This document shows positions 49,090 through 60,733 of a DNA stretch of 64,000 nucleotides, in pieces. How positions within the stretch are numbered: position 1 is the first letter of the stretch; the number at the start of each line of letters is the position of its first letter. The notes beneath the pieces are model-generated. The model did not search any database and had not been told where the DNA came from. It saw only the letters and a program-made list of their open reading frames with translations. The stretch covers positions 105,037,048 to 105,101,047 of the forward strand of contig NC_135500.1 of assembly GCF_052857255.1 (NCBI RefSeq), written 5' to 3'. Source of the stretch: Amblyomma americanum. Taxonomy: Eukaryota; Arthropoda; Arachnida; Ixodida; Ixodidae. Both the position numbers and the translations under genes were made by a program.

Positions 49090-49645
49090 TTACCTACTTT
49101 TGCTCACAACAGTATCTGCCACTAGCTCAAACGAACTTTTACAGGAGTATCTACGTGACCAAGGCGCCATTTCGCCTAGGAGGCTCACTACATTCATTCC
49201 TGAAGACGGTGTCGAGGTCAAAGAGGCTAATGCTTCTCCACTTTCTAAACGGGCTACGCTTTGATTCGATAGTTGCACCGTAAATGAAAGCGTTTGGGCA
49301 GGAACGCAATGCTACAAATGCCAGAGGCATGGCCACATATCAAAGGGCTTTACCGGGCCTGTTTACTGAGAAGTGTGTGCTGACCCCCCGTTGAACAAGG
49401 AATCGACGTCGAGAGCGCAGCCTAAATGCGAGAAGTGCGGTGGCCCACCCCATGCCTCAGGCGTATGTCGCTTTAAAAAGAAAGCAGCAGCGCTTGCTCG
49501 CATGGTGTAGCAAGTACAGAGAAAAGCGTACAAGCCCACTGGTTCATAGACTACTTCGAAGCTACCGCAACATTTCGCAGAAGACCCCACAACAGGCCAC
49601 TATCGCTTACAGCTTGAGGCATCACAACACGACAGCAGGGCTGGG
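49090..49645 (+). mobile_element. LINE ORF1 (gag-like) remnant with zinc knuckles
   Basis: The plus-strand text reads QCYKCQRHGHISKGF (about 49305-49350), then after a stop [20 protein letters not shown] (about 49420-49485). These are two CCHC-type knuckles as found near the end of ORF1 in I/Jockey/R1-type LINEs: C-x2-C-x4-H-x4-C. In the first, the last Cys is replaced by Phe. Stops precede and separate them. It is cut on the right by the (TA)n tract at 49650. No RT is attached. Confidence 0.7.
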
Positions 49646-49646
49646 C

Positions 49647-50107
<461 letters not shown>

Positions 50108-50377
50108 CCGCTTACACGCAAAAACATAAATACCCACGAAAGCAGCACATTGGACAGCCGATGCCGTAGCTCAGTTGGTAGAGCACCGGACGCGATATTC
50201 GGAGGTCGTGGGTTCTGATCTCACTGGCGGCATGGTTGTTTTTTCTCCAGCATTGGAAGTAATTTTCTTTAAACGACAGATTAATCGAAGTATTATTCTA
50301 CCATATACTGACACTACAAAATAAAAAAAATAGAAACTTTCCCCTGTGCACCTTGTTTTCAGTGACTGTTGGATCCA

Positions 50378-50441
<64 letters not shown>
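50108..50441 (+). repeat. tRNA-like repeat (family B), plus-strand copy with (TA)n tail
   Basis: Starts cgcttacacgcaaaaacataaatacccac, tRNA-like part 50160-50231 (gccgtagctcagttggtagagc; B box mutated to gggttctgatc), ends ccttgttttcagtgactgttg, then (AT)n at 50381-50441. With the minus-strand copy to its left it forms a head-to-head inverted pair whose tRNA-like parts are about 180 bases apart. Confidence 0.82.
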
Positions 50442-50442
<1 letters not shown>

Positions 50443-50469
50443 CAGACAAGTTAAAGGAAATGAGGGGCC

Positions 50470-50864
<395 letters not shown>

Positions 50865-50866
<2 letters not shown>

Positions 50867-51990
50867 GCATGTGTATGTGTGTGTCTGATCGATTTCAGCA
50901 ACGCCTTAGCAGCGGAGCTAGCGTGCAAGCAAAGCAGATCGGCTCAGCCGCGGTGCAATGGCGGCAGCTGCTACACGGCCGTGCACATATAACTAGCTTG
51001 TGTCACAGTTATTAGTCCTACCAGCAACTAGGTACAGGTTGGAGATTCTCAAGGAAGATTCTTTTTCGACATTTCCGTATCCCAAGGCTTATTATTTACG
51101 GGAACAAGAAACTTTAGCTCGGTTTTCTGACGCTGGCGCCAGCGATCCGCCGTAGAAATTCTACCTTGGCACGGTCGGCTTGTGGGAGGCACGGCGATGT
51201 ATTCAACGGTGTATGCAGTGCTGACACCGGACGGCACTGTCGGAGAGCACTCTAGACACTGCGTTGCAAGGTATCTGCAAATGTCGCTTTCCTACGGATC
51301 ACCGCATCACTTCGTTCGTAACCCCGAAACCCGGAACGGTGGCGAGCCGTGTGTCAACGGCGAACTGTGATTAGAGATAACCGAAGTTAACATAGGTAAC
51401 CGCGGTTAAGCACAACCGCGGTCTGAATGCCCGCGTGACTAGGGTCTAGGACGGCTAGGAGGTCATAAAACTTTCTTTGGCTCGCGAGCGATGCAGCAGG
51501 GCTTACGGAGCTTCTCCCAAGCACACAGTCCCGAAGAAAGCCGGGCTCCTTGCCGGGGTGGAGGGAGGGGGGTGCTTTTACGCGTTTTTACTGGTCGTAA
51601 AACCACTTCTCGTAGCTAAAACGTGTGACCAAACCACTAAGCCACAGGTCGGTCCGCGACCGCGGTAAACCAGCTGGCCTCACGCATACCACTACAACAG
51701 CTTGACCCATTCGCCGCACTCTGTTTGCAAAAAAAAAAAAAATTTAGAACAATACTGCACACGGGCTCAAAGCCTTCAGGTTCAAAGATTTCAACATTAT
51801 AGGCAGATGTCAGTCTTACGGTCTGCCACAGGCAGTAGGTCTTGCATTGGACATGCTCTTCACAGTTGAAAACCTAATGACGGCCGCCACCGAATCAAAC
51901 AAGCCCACGTCTCCGGGCCATTGGAAATATGCCTGCAGTGCGGTTATGGCCACTGTAAAACTCATGACTCTTTTCGTTTTGTTCCCACAG
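50865..51990. other. intron, nothing recognised
   Basis: GC-rich to about 51670 with no domain recognised, then AT-rich. A CpG-rich patch 51100-51480 resembles no named repeat. The acceptor at the right is cgttttgttcccacag. Confidence 0.4.
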
Positions 51991-52087
51991 GTGGCCTTTA
52001 TTGGGGAACACAGACTGCCAGGGAAGCAGGGATACATCGCCATAGATGACGTGTCGTTTCGAGACAGCTGCAAGATATACTATGATA
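51991..52087 (+). CDS. MAM/LDLa receptor-like protein, exon H (end of second MAM domain)
   Basis: 97-base exon, acceptor ttcgttttgttcccacag, donor gtaagt, phase 0 in and phase 1 out. It reads VAFIGEHRLPGKQGYIAIDD, then VSFRDSCKIYYD. It is the MAM closing signature V-x-F-x-G...G-x-I-A-[IL]-D-D-[IV]-x-F-x-x-x-C with the fourth cysteine. It corresponds to exon C (26267) in the first MAM domain, with the same phase-0 intron in front. Confidence 0.94.
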
Positions 52088-52655
52088 GTAAGTTGAGGCC
52101 AAAAGAAAAAATCGCTTCTTTTTGAAGTGCCGTCGTGATACATTCCCAACAATTCAGAACAAAAGCATTTTTGAATGGGAAACCATTTATGAACGCAATT
52201 TTTTCATATAATGTAAGACTTCACTATAACAATCAATATATCTAAGGCTCATCCGACGGCAGTCTTGCATTTTTTTTTCTGTTAACATTTTTTCAATGGT
52301 CAAAAACATCCCCCATTGGTTTTCAGCGCAGTCTTAACTTTTTGATGTGATCGTGCAAACACTTTAAAAGGTTTTGGTACATGTCAGATGAATAGACCAT
52401 TACCTTAAATATTTCCATAAGTGTATATTACAATTTATCAATTTTTTAAATTTTTTGTCCTAGAATGTTGGAAATGTGCATATACAAGTGAGGTGACTTA
52501 CTTGCAAAATATTACCGCCTTCAGTATATTCATTTCTGTTTTTATAGAATAACGACCCCAACCATGCTTACGATGGACGAAGACGTGACTACATATTCTT
52601 TATCAGCTTGCTCTTGTCTTCTCAATGCATGTTTCACTGTCTTTATTTTTGTCAG

Positions 52656-52844
52656 AAACTAACTGGGATAAAATAAATTTAAGAAAACATTACCGCTGTG
52701 CTAATTACGAACTTATTCTCTATGAAAAGATATTTTTCATTGACCCAGAAACAGTTCAATATGTCTTGTTCCATCAAAGAAGATATTTGAATTGTTGCAT
52801 AACATTGATTAACGGAAAATATTTCCGGCACCGAAGGAGAAACA
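52656..52844 (+). CDS. MAM/LDLa receptor-like protein, candidate exon I (no known domain)
   Basis: 189-base open segment between tctttatttttgtcag and gtaagt, phase 1-1, so it fits exactly between the MAM end (51991-52087) and the LDLa exon (54035). It reads K-TNWDKINLRKHYRCANYEL, continues FFIDPETVQYVLFHQRRY and ends KYFRHRRRN: 63 codons, three cysteines (one RC, one CC pair), aromatic and basic. I recognise no domain. Support is the splice sites, the phase and the open frame; against it are the odd number of cysteines and lack of homology. A tandem duplication breakpoint lies inside it, and only its 3' part recurs, at 57863-57942. Confidence 0.5.
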
Positions 52845-54034
52845 GTAAGTAAACCGATAACAAATACTATCAAAAAATGCTCAAGACAAATTTACGCCTG
52901 AAAAATAAATCTAATGCTATCAACTATCAACTAAAGGCAAACTGCACAATCTGGGGGCAGAAGCGTACTGAAGAGCTTTCAGGCAGGTTGGGCCACGAAG
53001 TAAGTCGCATTTGAATTCTGGACGCATGCACAACGTGCATAGCTCGTGTGTGAAAAAATGTATTCTTCTAGTTTTATCTTTTCGGGCTGTGTCTAAACAT
53101 CGTGCGTTTTATTAGAAAAGGTGTTTTTTTTTCGACTTGTGCTATTAAATCTGCTCGATTTCATACGCCTTCTCAGTTATGTTCTTTGAAAGTGTTTTGT
53201 TCTAACAGCTGGCCGAGGAGAACCGCATGAAAATTTGACGACATATTACATTTGAGATTTTCAATTGAACTTTTATTCCAACGGAATACCGAGCTCACTG
53301 CCCAGTTTTCAGAACTGACGTTTTTTCTACATTTCATTGGCATCCAACGAACGTATTTTGCTTTAGAAGAATAGTGAACAACGTTCTTCGATCTATTGTG
53401 TTCGTCGCATGCTGAGCCGATGTGAACCCACGTGATTTAAGTTTCTGTAAGGTGTCTTCGGTCAACTGGGAAAAGTAAGCAGCGACGAACTGGTGGAATG
53501 AGATGCCAGACCAGAAGAGTCTGTTGTCGGGCAAGTTAGCTTTGTATGATATAAAAGAAGTGGGCGCAAAACTTGTACAAGGACAGAAAAGAAGCACTAA
53601 CGACGACTGACAAGCCCTACTGCTAACGGTATGATGGGGCTTGACACACGGCATATGTAGCAAAAAATACGAGCATGTGCAAGAGAGTGGAGGCAAGCAC
53701 GTCAAACAACCGCGTTATGATATGGCAAAAGCGAATTCAGATAACGACATTCAGCAGTATAATTCTGCAAGGAAGCATCACTCGCGCAGCGATCAGATAA
53801 CTTTGTAATATGGAAGGCTTATTATATGGAAGGCATATTAAATATATGATGTATGTAGTCCAGACTGCATGCGAGTTGAAGTGTCGCGTTGTTATCTCTG
53901 AGCAAAAATTGAGGCATTTCGCAGGCAGTTTCTAAACGTTCTAATGTTTGCCGAAAACTGTGCCTCAAAGCCTGTCCATTATACTGAAATTCGTTTTTAA
54001 CGCCTTTTTGTTTTGCATTGCGCTGCCTACCTAG

Positions 54035-54184
54035 AGCTCCCTTTGGCGCCGGTGCCAACCTCACCATCATCCTTGTGCGGTGAAAAAGAGTTCGAATGTT
54101 CAGGCAGCCGCCAGTGCATCCCTTTGTCCAAAGTGTGCGATTTCAAGGAAGACTGTTCTAATGGCGCTGACGAATCCACATGTG
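54035..54184 (+). CDS. MAM/LDLa receptor-like protein, exon J (LDL-receptor class A repeat 2, unit 1)
   Basis: 150-base exon, acceptor gcgctgcctacctag, donor gtacgt, phase 1-1. After a short Pro-rich linker ([12 protein letters not shown]) it encodes a full LDLa repeat: [20 protein letters not shown], then [17 protein letters not shown], six cysteines. The calcium site reads D-C-S-N-G-A-D-E, where the usual D-C-x-D-x-S-D-E has Asn and Ala at two positions, so binding may be weaker. The duplicated exon at 59126 differs by two bases by eye. Confidence 0.95.
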
Positions 54185-54786
54185 GTACGTGTACGCTTCA
54201 TTTGCATGCTTGAAACCACACCAGCCTAGTAACAAGGAGTCCGGCATGGAACTGATTTCGGGAAGTAGCACTTATTTGGTGAGATTATTCCGTTGAAAGA
54301 ATTTCATTGATTAAGTCTTCAGCCAACGAAGGCAGTACTATCTTTCGTCACGCGGCAAAAATAAATGCAAATAACTACCAGAGGTCAATCAAAGATAGTA
54401 GAAGCTTCTTCCCAGAAACTCTCATCAAACCACATATTTTCACTGGAGAAGTAAAAAGCGGCTTCTTGAGGAAATGTGCATGGGCGGCCATGGTGAACAC
54501 TGCAGGGCTCCTATAAGGCTAATGCAAGAGCTTCGAGGGAGCCCCATATGGCAGCATACTCCTGATCTGCACCAAAGCTTATCATTTGCCTAGGTGCGCC
54601 TGTGCACCTGTGAGCAGGAAGGACGTGTAGATAAATGTACCTGTCCAGCTAGCTTTGGAAAAGGCAAAAAAGAAGGAAACAAAAATGTGGCTACGGTATC
54701 TCATAGTGCACCTTTAAAACACTAGGCAAGTCTCAAACCGCTTGTAATGAAAAGTGCAGTAAACGGTTATCTGCATGCTTTTGTGG

Positions 54787-55115
54787 ACCCGCCGCGGTGG
54801 CTGAGTGGTTAGGGCGCTCGATTACTGATCCGGAGTTCCCAGGTTCGAACCCGACCACGGCGGCTGCGTTTTTATGGAGGAAAAACGCTAAGGCCCGTGT
54901 GCTGTGCGATGTCAGTGCACGTTAAAGAACCCCAGGTGGTCGGAATTATTCCGGAGCCCTCCACTACGGCACCTCCTTCTTCATTTCTTCTTTCACTCCC
55001 TCCTTTATCCCTTCCCTTACGGCGCGGTTCAGGTGTCCAACGATATATGAGACAGATACTGCGCCATTTCCTTTCCCAAAAAACCATTTATTATTATTAT
55101 TATTATTATTATTAA

Positions 55116-55178
<63 letters not shown>

Positions 55179-55180
55179 GA
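54787..55180 (+). repeat. tRNA-derived SINE (Ruka-like), insertion private to unit 1
   Basis: Starts acccgccgcggtggctgagtgg, B box aggttcgaacccgacc, full body, ending in a (ATT)n tail of about 90 bases (55089-55179). It is flanked by an 8-base target-site duplication ttttgtgg (54779-54786 and 55181-55188). Unit 2 has the single uninterrupted ttttgtgg at 59872-59879. This is a complete insertion with its empty site, so it postdates the segmental duplication. Confidence 0.97.
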
Positions 55181-55998
55181 TTTTGTGGCTGTTGAGGCAA
55201 CGATTGCTTTCTATTTAAGAAATGGCGCCTTGGATGCATGCCTGCACTGGAAACTCATGCGATAAGTGCTGGTCTGTCAGAAAGCTTTACAGGTGCGCGA
55301 ACTGTTGGTGCCTTCGTGCGTTGCTGGAAAGGGAGCAAAACTATCAGGTTGGAAGCTATTGCTTTCATCCTTTTCCTAAAGCAAGGCATATAAAGTTAAC
55401 ATTTTTTTTATATCGTAGTCTCCCGGAAAGCAACGCGATCATATATGGTGGCTTGTATAAACTACCACCACCTCTTGTTGCAACCTATTGATGAAATTTG
55501 TTAGTGTGGACAATAACAACAAATAAAATAGTGTCCTGTCTGCACCACCTACGGGTTAACTTGCCGCCTATTGAGGGCAATGATAGCGGAGCTTTATTAT
55601 AACCTCGGCTAATATCTATCGCATAAGTGCAGTGTGGCAGTGGAAGCAGAAGTGTAATACAGAATACTTTTGGCCCGCAATATACTCATGTGGAGGCGAC
55701 TACAGAAGAAAAAGTGTATTGAGGTTAACACAGAAACCGCCCTCTACTAAAGTTCCTCATGGGCAGACGTTAAAAATTAAGCATACGTTAGGTGTTAAGC
55801 AAAAAATCCTGCGGGCAGGGCGCAAGCCTACATGACTAGATTAAAGCGTCTCAAATATAAGGCTCACCAAAAAAATCTGGGAGGCTTGAACGACAGCTCG
55901 TGATCTATCGTGCGTCCTTATTCTGCCGTTAAAGAAAAATATTTGCGAGTAGGAGCCATGACAATTAAGTTGAAAGTGGAATATATATCGTTCCCACT

Positions 55999-56556
55999 GT
56001 ACGAACTACAATGGCAGCTTTATTATGAATGTTGGCTACCTCCAGTGTCCGCTGGCAAAGTCCCTCCATGCTTCTGATTAAAAAAGCAGCGGCAGTTCGA
56101 GCATAAATTTTTCTCACATTGCAACATTTCAAGAAAATATTTTCAGAGAGGGGCTCGTTAGCGGTGTCGCTTGATTTTCAGCCTTCACGAGTTCATCTAT
56201 TAATAAAAGGTAACGCGATTTCCTGATGGAGGTTTCATTGCTGTGATTTCTTCCTTGCAGATCAGAAGTATAAGACACTGGCCTTCCAACCTCACACTAT
56301 CCCCAAATCTTAAATTCATTAACTGCAGGCCCAAGGTTGATCACAGTCACCAAGAAATTTATAAAATGCTTGGTTCCAAAACTCCGCTGGTGTCCAGATT
56401 GATGTAATATAATTTATTCAATCCGTATTTACGCTGGGAATTCAAAAGTTTAGTCAAAATTTGTGTACTACATTGTCATAATGCATAAATTTGGAGGGGT
56501 TACGTATAATCTTGACTATTTATTTTCCACAAAAACAATTATTGCAGCGACTGCGG
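55999..56556. repeat. tract identical between duplication units (unit 1 side)
   Basis: From tgtacgaactacaatgg to gcgactgcgg no difference from 60734-61291 was seen over about 558 bases, while neighbouring parts of the units differ every few tens of bases. The tract ends 9 bases into the candidate last exon. Confidence 0.85.
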
Positions 56557-56792
56557 TACCAGCAACTTCAGCGTCAGCTTGGCCTACAATGCGATCTTTT
56601 ACTCCAGGAGCAGAGATCACTTCAACAGCAGGCAAGACAGCACTCCTGTGCTCGCTACAGCTCTTACTATTCCTAAATATTCTCAATTTATTTCCTCGCT
56701 TTTTTCTATACTGCATGGAAACAAGATGGCCTGACAGAAGCTCAAAGCTTGAGAATTTAATAGAAACGCATAATCCACGAGGGTATGAATAA
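56548..56792 (+). CDS. MAM/LDLa receptor-like protein, candidate last exon K (stalk plus membrane segment, unit 1)
   Basis: Open segment after the acceptor caattattgcag. Read in the phase left by the LDLa exon, it gives A-TAVPATSASAWPTMRSF, then PGAEITSTAGK, a hydrophobic run ALLCSLQLLLFLNILNLF of about 25 residues with its continuation, and a 25-residue polar end (ETRWPDRSSKLENLIE, stop taa at 56790-56792). A Ser/Thr/Ala/Pro-rich stalk followed by one membrane helix and a short tail is what a type I membrane receptor with MAM and LDLa modules would need. Weak points are the poor pyrimidine tract, no clear AATAAA nearby, and mostly amino-acid-changing differences from the copy at 61283. Another acceptor (cttccttgcag at 56250-56260) would instead add a 17-residue tail with no membrane segment. 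Confidence 0.42.
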
Positions 56793-57852
56793 TTTAAAAA
56801 AAATCATAAGTTTCAACAAACCAGTGAAGTAATGAGTATACTTAAATTTAGGCCAAAGTAGCAAGACTGCGGTGGCCATATTTAATGCACGTGGCGATGC
56901 AGGTGTATGAGGGGCCACGTCCGCTAAATCGAATAGCCAGGCGCACTCTGTACTGCGCAAGCTAGATAGATAATCATTCACAACCTGGCGGCAGTGATGG
57001 AAATACAGGGTCCCCGCCAGACATAAATTTAGAGTGCGAAGAACGAAAAGAACGATAGGGGCAAAGTAAAAGTACGCACATATATAAGGAGAAGTTATAT
57101 ACAAAGAAGTTCGTATAATTTCACGGATATCGGTGTCCAAGCGTTTCTATGTCCAAGAGCTAACGAGAGTGCTAGTGGTGACTCCGAGGCCCTGCTTGAG
57201 GGATACGTGGAGCTGTAGCTTGCAGAAGACGACCCGCTAATAATGTTCCGTCTTGTTGGTGCGAAAGTTGTTGAAAGTGGTGGTAATACAAAAGGGTCTT
57301 ATTTTGTGTATGGTATGCATAGAGGGCTATAGGGCTGCTGTAATGCAGAGAGAACTATTTTCTGTGTACGCGGGCGTTATTTATCCGCCGGTAGTAACGG
57401 AGCGAGCTTCCTGAACAGCTCGACGCTGGAGCATCGATGCTTGCTGTATCTCGGCCATTGGGGGCAGAAGGTCGGAGGATCCGGTATCAGCAATAATGTG
57501 AAGTCGGTGGCCGCATTTATTGAATGTTGCGATGAGGATGGTAGAGGGGTTGCGTACGCTCAGCAAGGTAGCTAGGTGCATCCCGTAGAGCCCTAAATTT
57601 CATCTGAATGTTAACGCTGCTAGTGGAGCTACGGTTCCAAGCGTCAGTGGAGAGGAGGCTGAAGAGAAACACTGCTGCTCTAAAAGAGTTCATGCTCTTG
57701 AAGCTGCTCTTATACATAGAGATGTTACTGCGTGTATTACAGTGATGTATCTTCTATGTCCCGTGATACATTTGGCTGAACGCTCTGCGACGCTGTAGAC
57801 TCTCGGTTGTGCTTGACGGCACAAAAATGAATCTACTTATTAGACCAGACCC
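56793..57852. other. rest of duplication unit 1, nothing recognised
   Basis: Matches 61500-62610. Several open minus-strand frames (such as one ending in ARSVTTGG at 57381-57581) are preserved in both units, but they resemble no known protein and preservation is explained by recent duplication. Confidence 0.4.
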
Positions 57853-57862
57853 TTCAATAAGT

Positions 57863-57942
57863 CTCGTTCCATCAAAGAAGAGATTTGAATTGTTGCATAA
57901 CATTGATTAACGGAAAATATTTCTGGCACCGAAGGAGAAACA
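57863..57942 (+). pseudogene. 3' fragment of candidate exon I, copied by the tandem duplication
   Basis: The last 80 bases of exon I with the donor gtaagt are present, but the 5' half and its acceptor were left out by the breakpoint. It has at least two amino-acid-changing differences from unit 1. Without an acceptor it should not be spliced in. Confidence 0.8.
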
Positions 57943-59125
57943 GTAAGTAAACAAATAACAAATACTATAAAAAAATGCTCAAGACAGTTTTACGCCTGAA
58001 AAATAAATCTAATGCTATCAACTAAAGGCAAACTGCACAATCTGGGGGCAGAAGCGTACTGATGAGCTTTCAGGCAGGTTGGGCCACGAAGTAAGTCGCA
58101 TTTGAATTTTGCACGCATGCACAACGTGCATAGCTCGTGTGTGAATAAATGTATACTTCTAGTTTTATCTGTGCGGGCTGTGTCTAAACATCGTGCGTTT
58201 TATTAGAAAAGGTGTGTTTTTTTCGAGTTGTGCTATTAAATCTGCTCGATTTCATACGCCTTCTCAGTTATGTTCTTTGAAAGTGTTTTGTTCTAACAGC
58301 TGGCCGAGAAGAACCGCATGAAAATTTGACGACATATTGCATTTGAGATTTTCAATTGAACTTTTATTCCAACTGAATACCGAGCTCACTGCCCAGTTTT
58401 CAGAACTGACGTTTTTTCTACATTTCATTGGCATCCAATGAACGTATTTTGCTTTAGAAGAATAGTGAACCACGGTATTCGATCTATTGTGTTCGTCGCA
58501 TGCTGAGCCGATGTTAACCACGTGATTTAAGCTTCTGTAAGGTGTCTTCGGTCAACTGGGAAAAGTAAGCAGCGACTAACTGGTGGAATGAGATGCCAGA
58601 CCAGAAGAGTCTGTTGCCGGGTAAGTTAGCTTTGCATTATATAAAAGAAGTGGGCGAAAAACTTGTATAAGGACCGAGAAGAAACACAAACGACGACTGA
58701 CAAGCCCTACTACCGACGGTTTAATGGGGATTGACACACGGCATATGTAGCAAAAAATACGAGCATGCGCAAGAGAGTGGAGGCAAGCACGTCAAACAAC
58801 CGCGTTATGATATGGAAAAAGCAAATTCAGATAGCCACATTCAGCAGTATTATTCTGCAAGGAAGCATCACTCGCGCAGCGATCAGATTACCTTGTAATA
58901 TGGAAGGCTTATTATATGGAAGGCATATTAAATATATGATGTATGTAGTCCAGACTGCATGCAAGTTGAAGTGTCGCGTTGTTATCTCTGAGCAAAAATT
59001 GAGGCATTTCGCAGGCAGTTTCTAAACGTTCTGATGTTTGCCGAAAACTGTGTCTCCAAGCCCGTTCATTATACTGAAATTCGTTTTTTAACGCCTTTTC
59101 GTTTTGCATTGCGCTGCCTACCTAG

Positions 59126-59275
59126 AGCTCCCTTTGGCCCCGGTGCCAACCTCACCATTATCCTTGTGCGGTGAAAAAGAGTTCGAATGTTCAGGCAGCC
59201 GCCAGTGCATCCCTTTGTCCAAAGTGTGCGATTTCAAGGAAGACTGTTCTAATGGCGCTGACGAATCCACATGTG
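59126..59275 (+). CDS. MAM/LDLa receptor-like protein, duplicated LDLa exon (repeat 2, unit 2)
   Basis: 150-base exon with acceptor ctgcctacctag and donor gtacgt, phase 1-1, as in unit 1. It encodes the same LDLa repeat; by eye only two bases differ, one silent (Ala gcg/gcc) and one Ser-to-Leu change in the Pro-rich linker. Six cysteines and the D-C-S-N-G-A-D-E site are unchanged. Because it is symmetrical in phase, a transcript could contain one or both copies without a frameshift. Confidence 0.9.
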
Positions 59276-60555
59276 GTACGTGTACGCTTCATTTGCATGC
59301 TTGAAACCACACCAGCCTAGTAACAAGGAGTCCGGCATGGAACTGATTTCTGGAAGTAGCACTTATTTGGTGAGATTATTCCGTTGAAAGAATTTCATTG
59401 ATTAAGTCTTCAGCCAACGAAGGCAGTACTATCTTTCGTCACGCGGCAAAAATAAATGTAAATAACTACCAAAGGACTATCAAAGATAGTAGAAGCTTCT
59501 CCCCAGAAACTGTCATCACACCACATTGTTTTCACTGGAGAACTAAAAAGCGGCTTCTTGAGGAAATGTGCATGGGCGGCCATGGTGAACACTGCAGGGC
59601 TCCTATAAGGCTAATGCAAGAGCTTCGGGGGAGCCCCATATGACAGCATACTCCTGATCTGCACCAAAGCTTATCCTGTGCCTATGTGCGCCTGTGCACC
59701 TGTGAGCAGGAAAGACGTGTAGATAAATGTACCTGTCCAGCTAGCTTTGGAAAAGGCAAAAAAGAAGGGAACAAAAATGTGGCTACGGTGTCTCATAGTG
59801 CTCCTTTAAAACACTAGGCAATTCTCAAACCGCTTGTAAAGAAAAGCGCAGTAAAATGGTTATCTGCACGCTTTTGTGGTTGTTGAGGCAATGATTGCTT
59901 TCTATTTAAGAAAAGGCGCCAGTGATGCATGCTTGCACTGGAAACTCATGCGATAAGTGCTGGTCTGTCAGAAAGCTATACAGGTGCGCGAACTGTTGGC
60001 GCCTTCGTGCGTTGCTGGAAGGGGAGCGAAATTATCAGGTTGGAAGCTATTGCTTTCATCCCTTTGCCTAAAGAAAGGCGTATAAAGTTAACAATTTTTT
60101 TTATCGCAGTCTCCCGGAAAGCATCGCTATTATATATTGTGAATTGTATAAACTACCACCACCTCTTGATGCAACCTATTGAGGAAATTTGTTAGCGTGG
60201 ACAATAACAACAAATAAAATTGTGTCCTGTCTGCACCACCTACGGGTCAAAGGGCCACCTATTGAGGGCAATGATAGCGGAGCTTTATTATAACCTCTGC
60301 TAATATCTATCGTTGTAGTGTAGTGCGGCAGAGGAAGCAGAAGTGTAATACAGAATACTTTTGTCCCGCAATATACTCATGTGGAGGCGACTACAGAGGA
60401 AAATGTGTACTGAGGTTAACACAGAAACCGCCCTCTACTAATGTTCCTCATGGGCAGATGTTAAAAATTAAGCAGATGTAAAGTGTTAAGCAAAAATTCT
60501 GCCGGGCAGGGCGCATGCCTACATGACTAGATTAAAGCATCTGGGATATAAGGCT

Positions 60556-60616
60556 AAAGATAGTAGACGCATCTCCCCAGAAACTCTCATCACACCACAT
60601 ACTTTCACTGGAGTGA
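60556..60616. repeat. 61-base insertion resembling 59481-59541
   Basis: Unit 2 carries aaagatagtagacgcatctccccagaaactctcatcacacc and following bases up to ttcactggagtgat, where unit 1 has only about 16 bases (ctcaccaaaaaaatct near 55862). The inserted text is a diverged copy of sequence about 1.07 kb upstream within the same unit. Confidence 0.85.
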
Positions 60617-60733
60617 TGGGAGGCTTGAACGACAGCTCGTGATCTATCGTGTGTCCTTATTCTGCCGTTAACGAAAAATATATGAGTAGGAGCCATCACA
60701 GTTAAGTTGTAAGTGGAATATATCGTTCCTAGT

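Larger units (their letters stand above)
52755..57852. repeat. tandem segmental duplication, unit 1
   Basis: Unit of about 5.1 kb repeated head-to-tail at 57853-62618. The match begins within exon I (catcaaagaaga ... ttgaattgttgcataacatt) and extends through LDLa exon, introns and candidate last exon to cccttcaataagt. By eye the two units differ by a few percent plus a SINE present only here and some small indels. Confidence 0.95.

Noticed and set aside
55086..55180. Poly-Asn open frame on the minus strand
   Set aside because: It is the (ATT)n tail of a SINE.
56491..56676. Gln/Leu-rich coiled-coil-like frame (QRLRYQQLQRQLG...)
   Set aside because: Differences between the two duplicated copies are mostly amino-acid changing in this frame, and it does not fit the splice phase of the preceding exons.
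57381..57581. Minus-strand frame preserved at 62111-62296
   Set aside because: Preservation is explained by the recent duplication; no known domain and no splice context.
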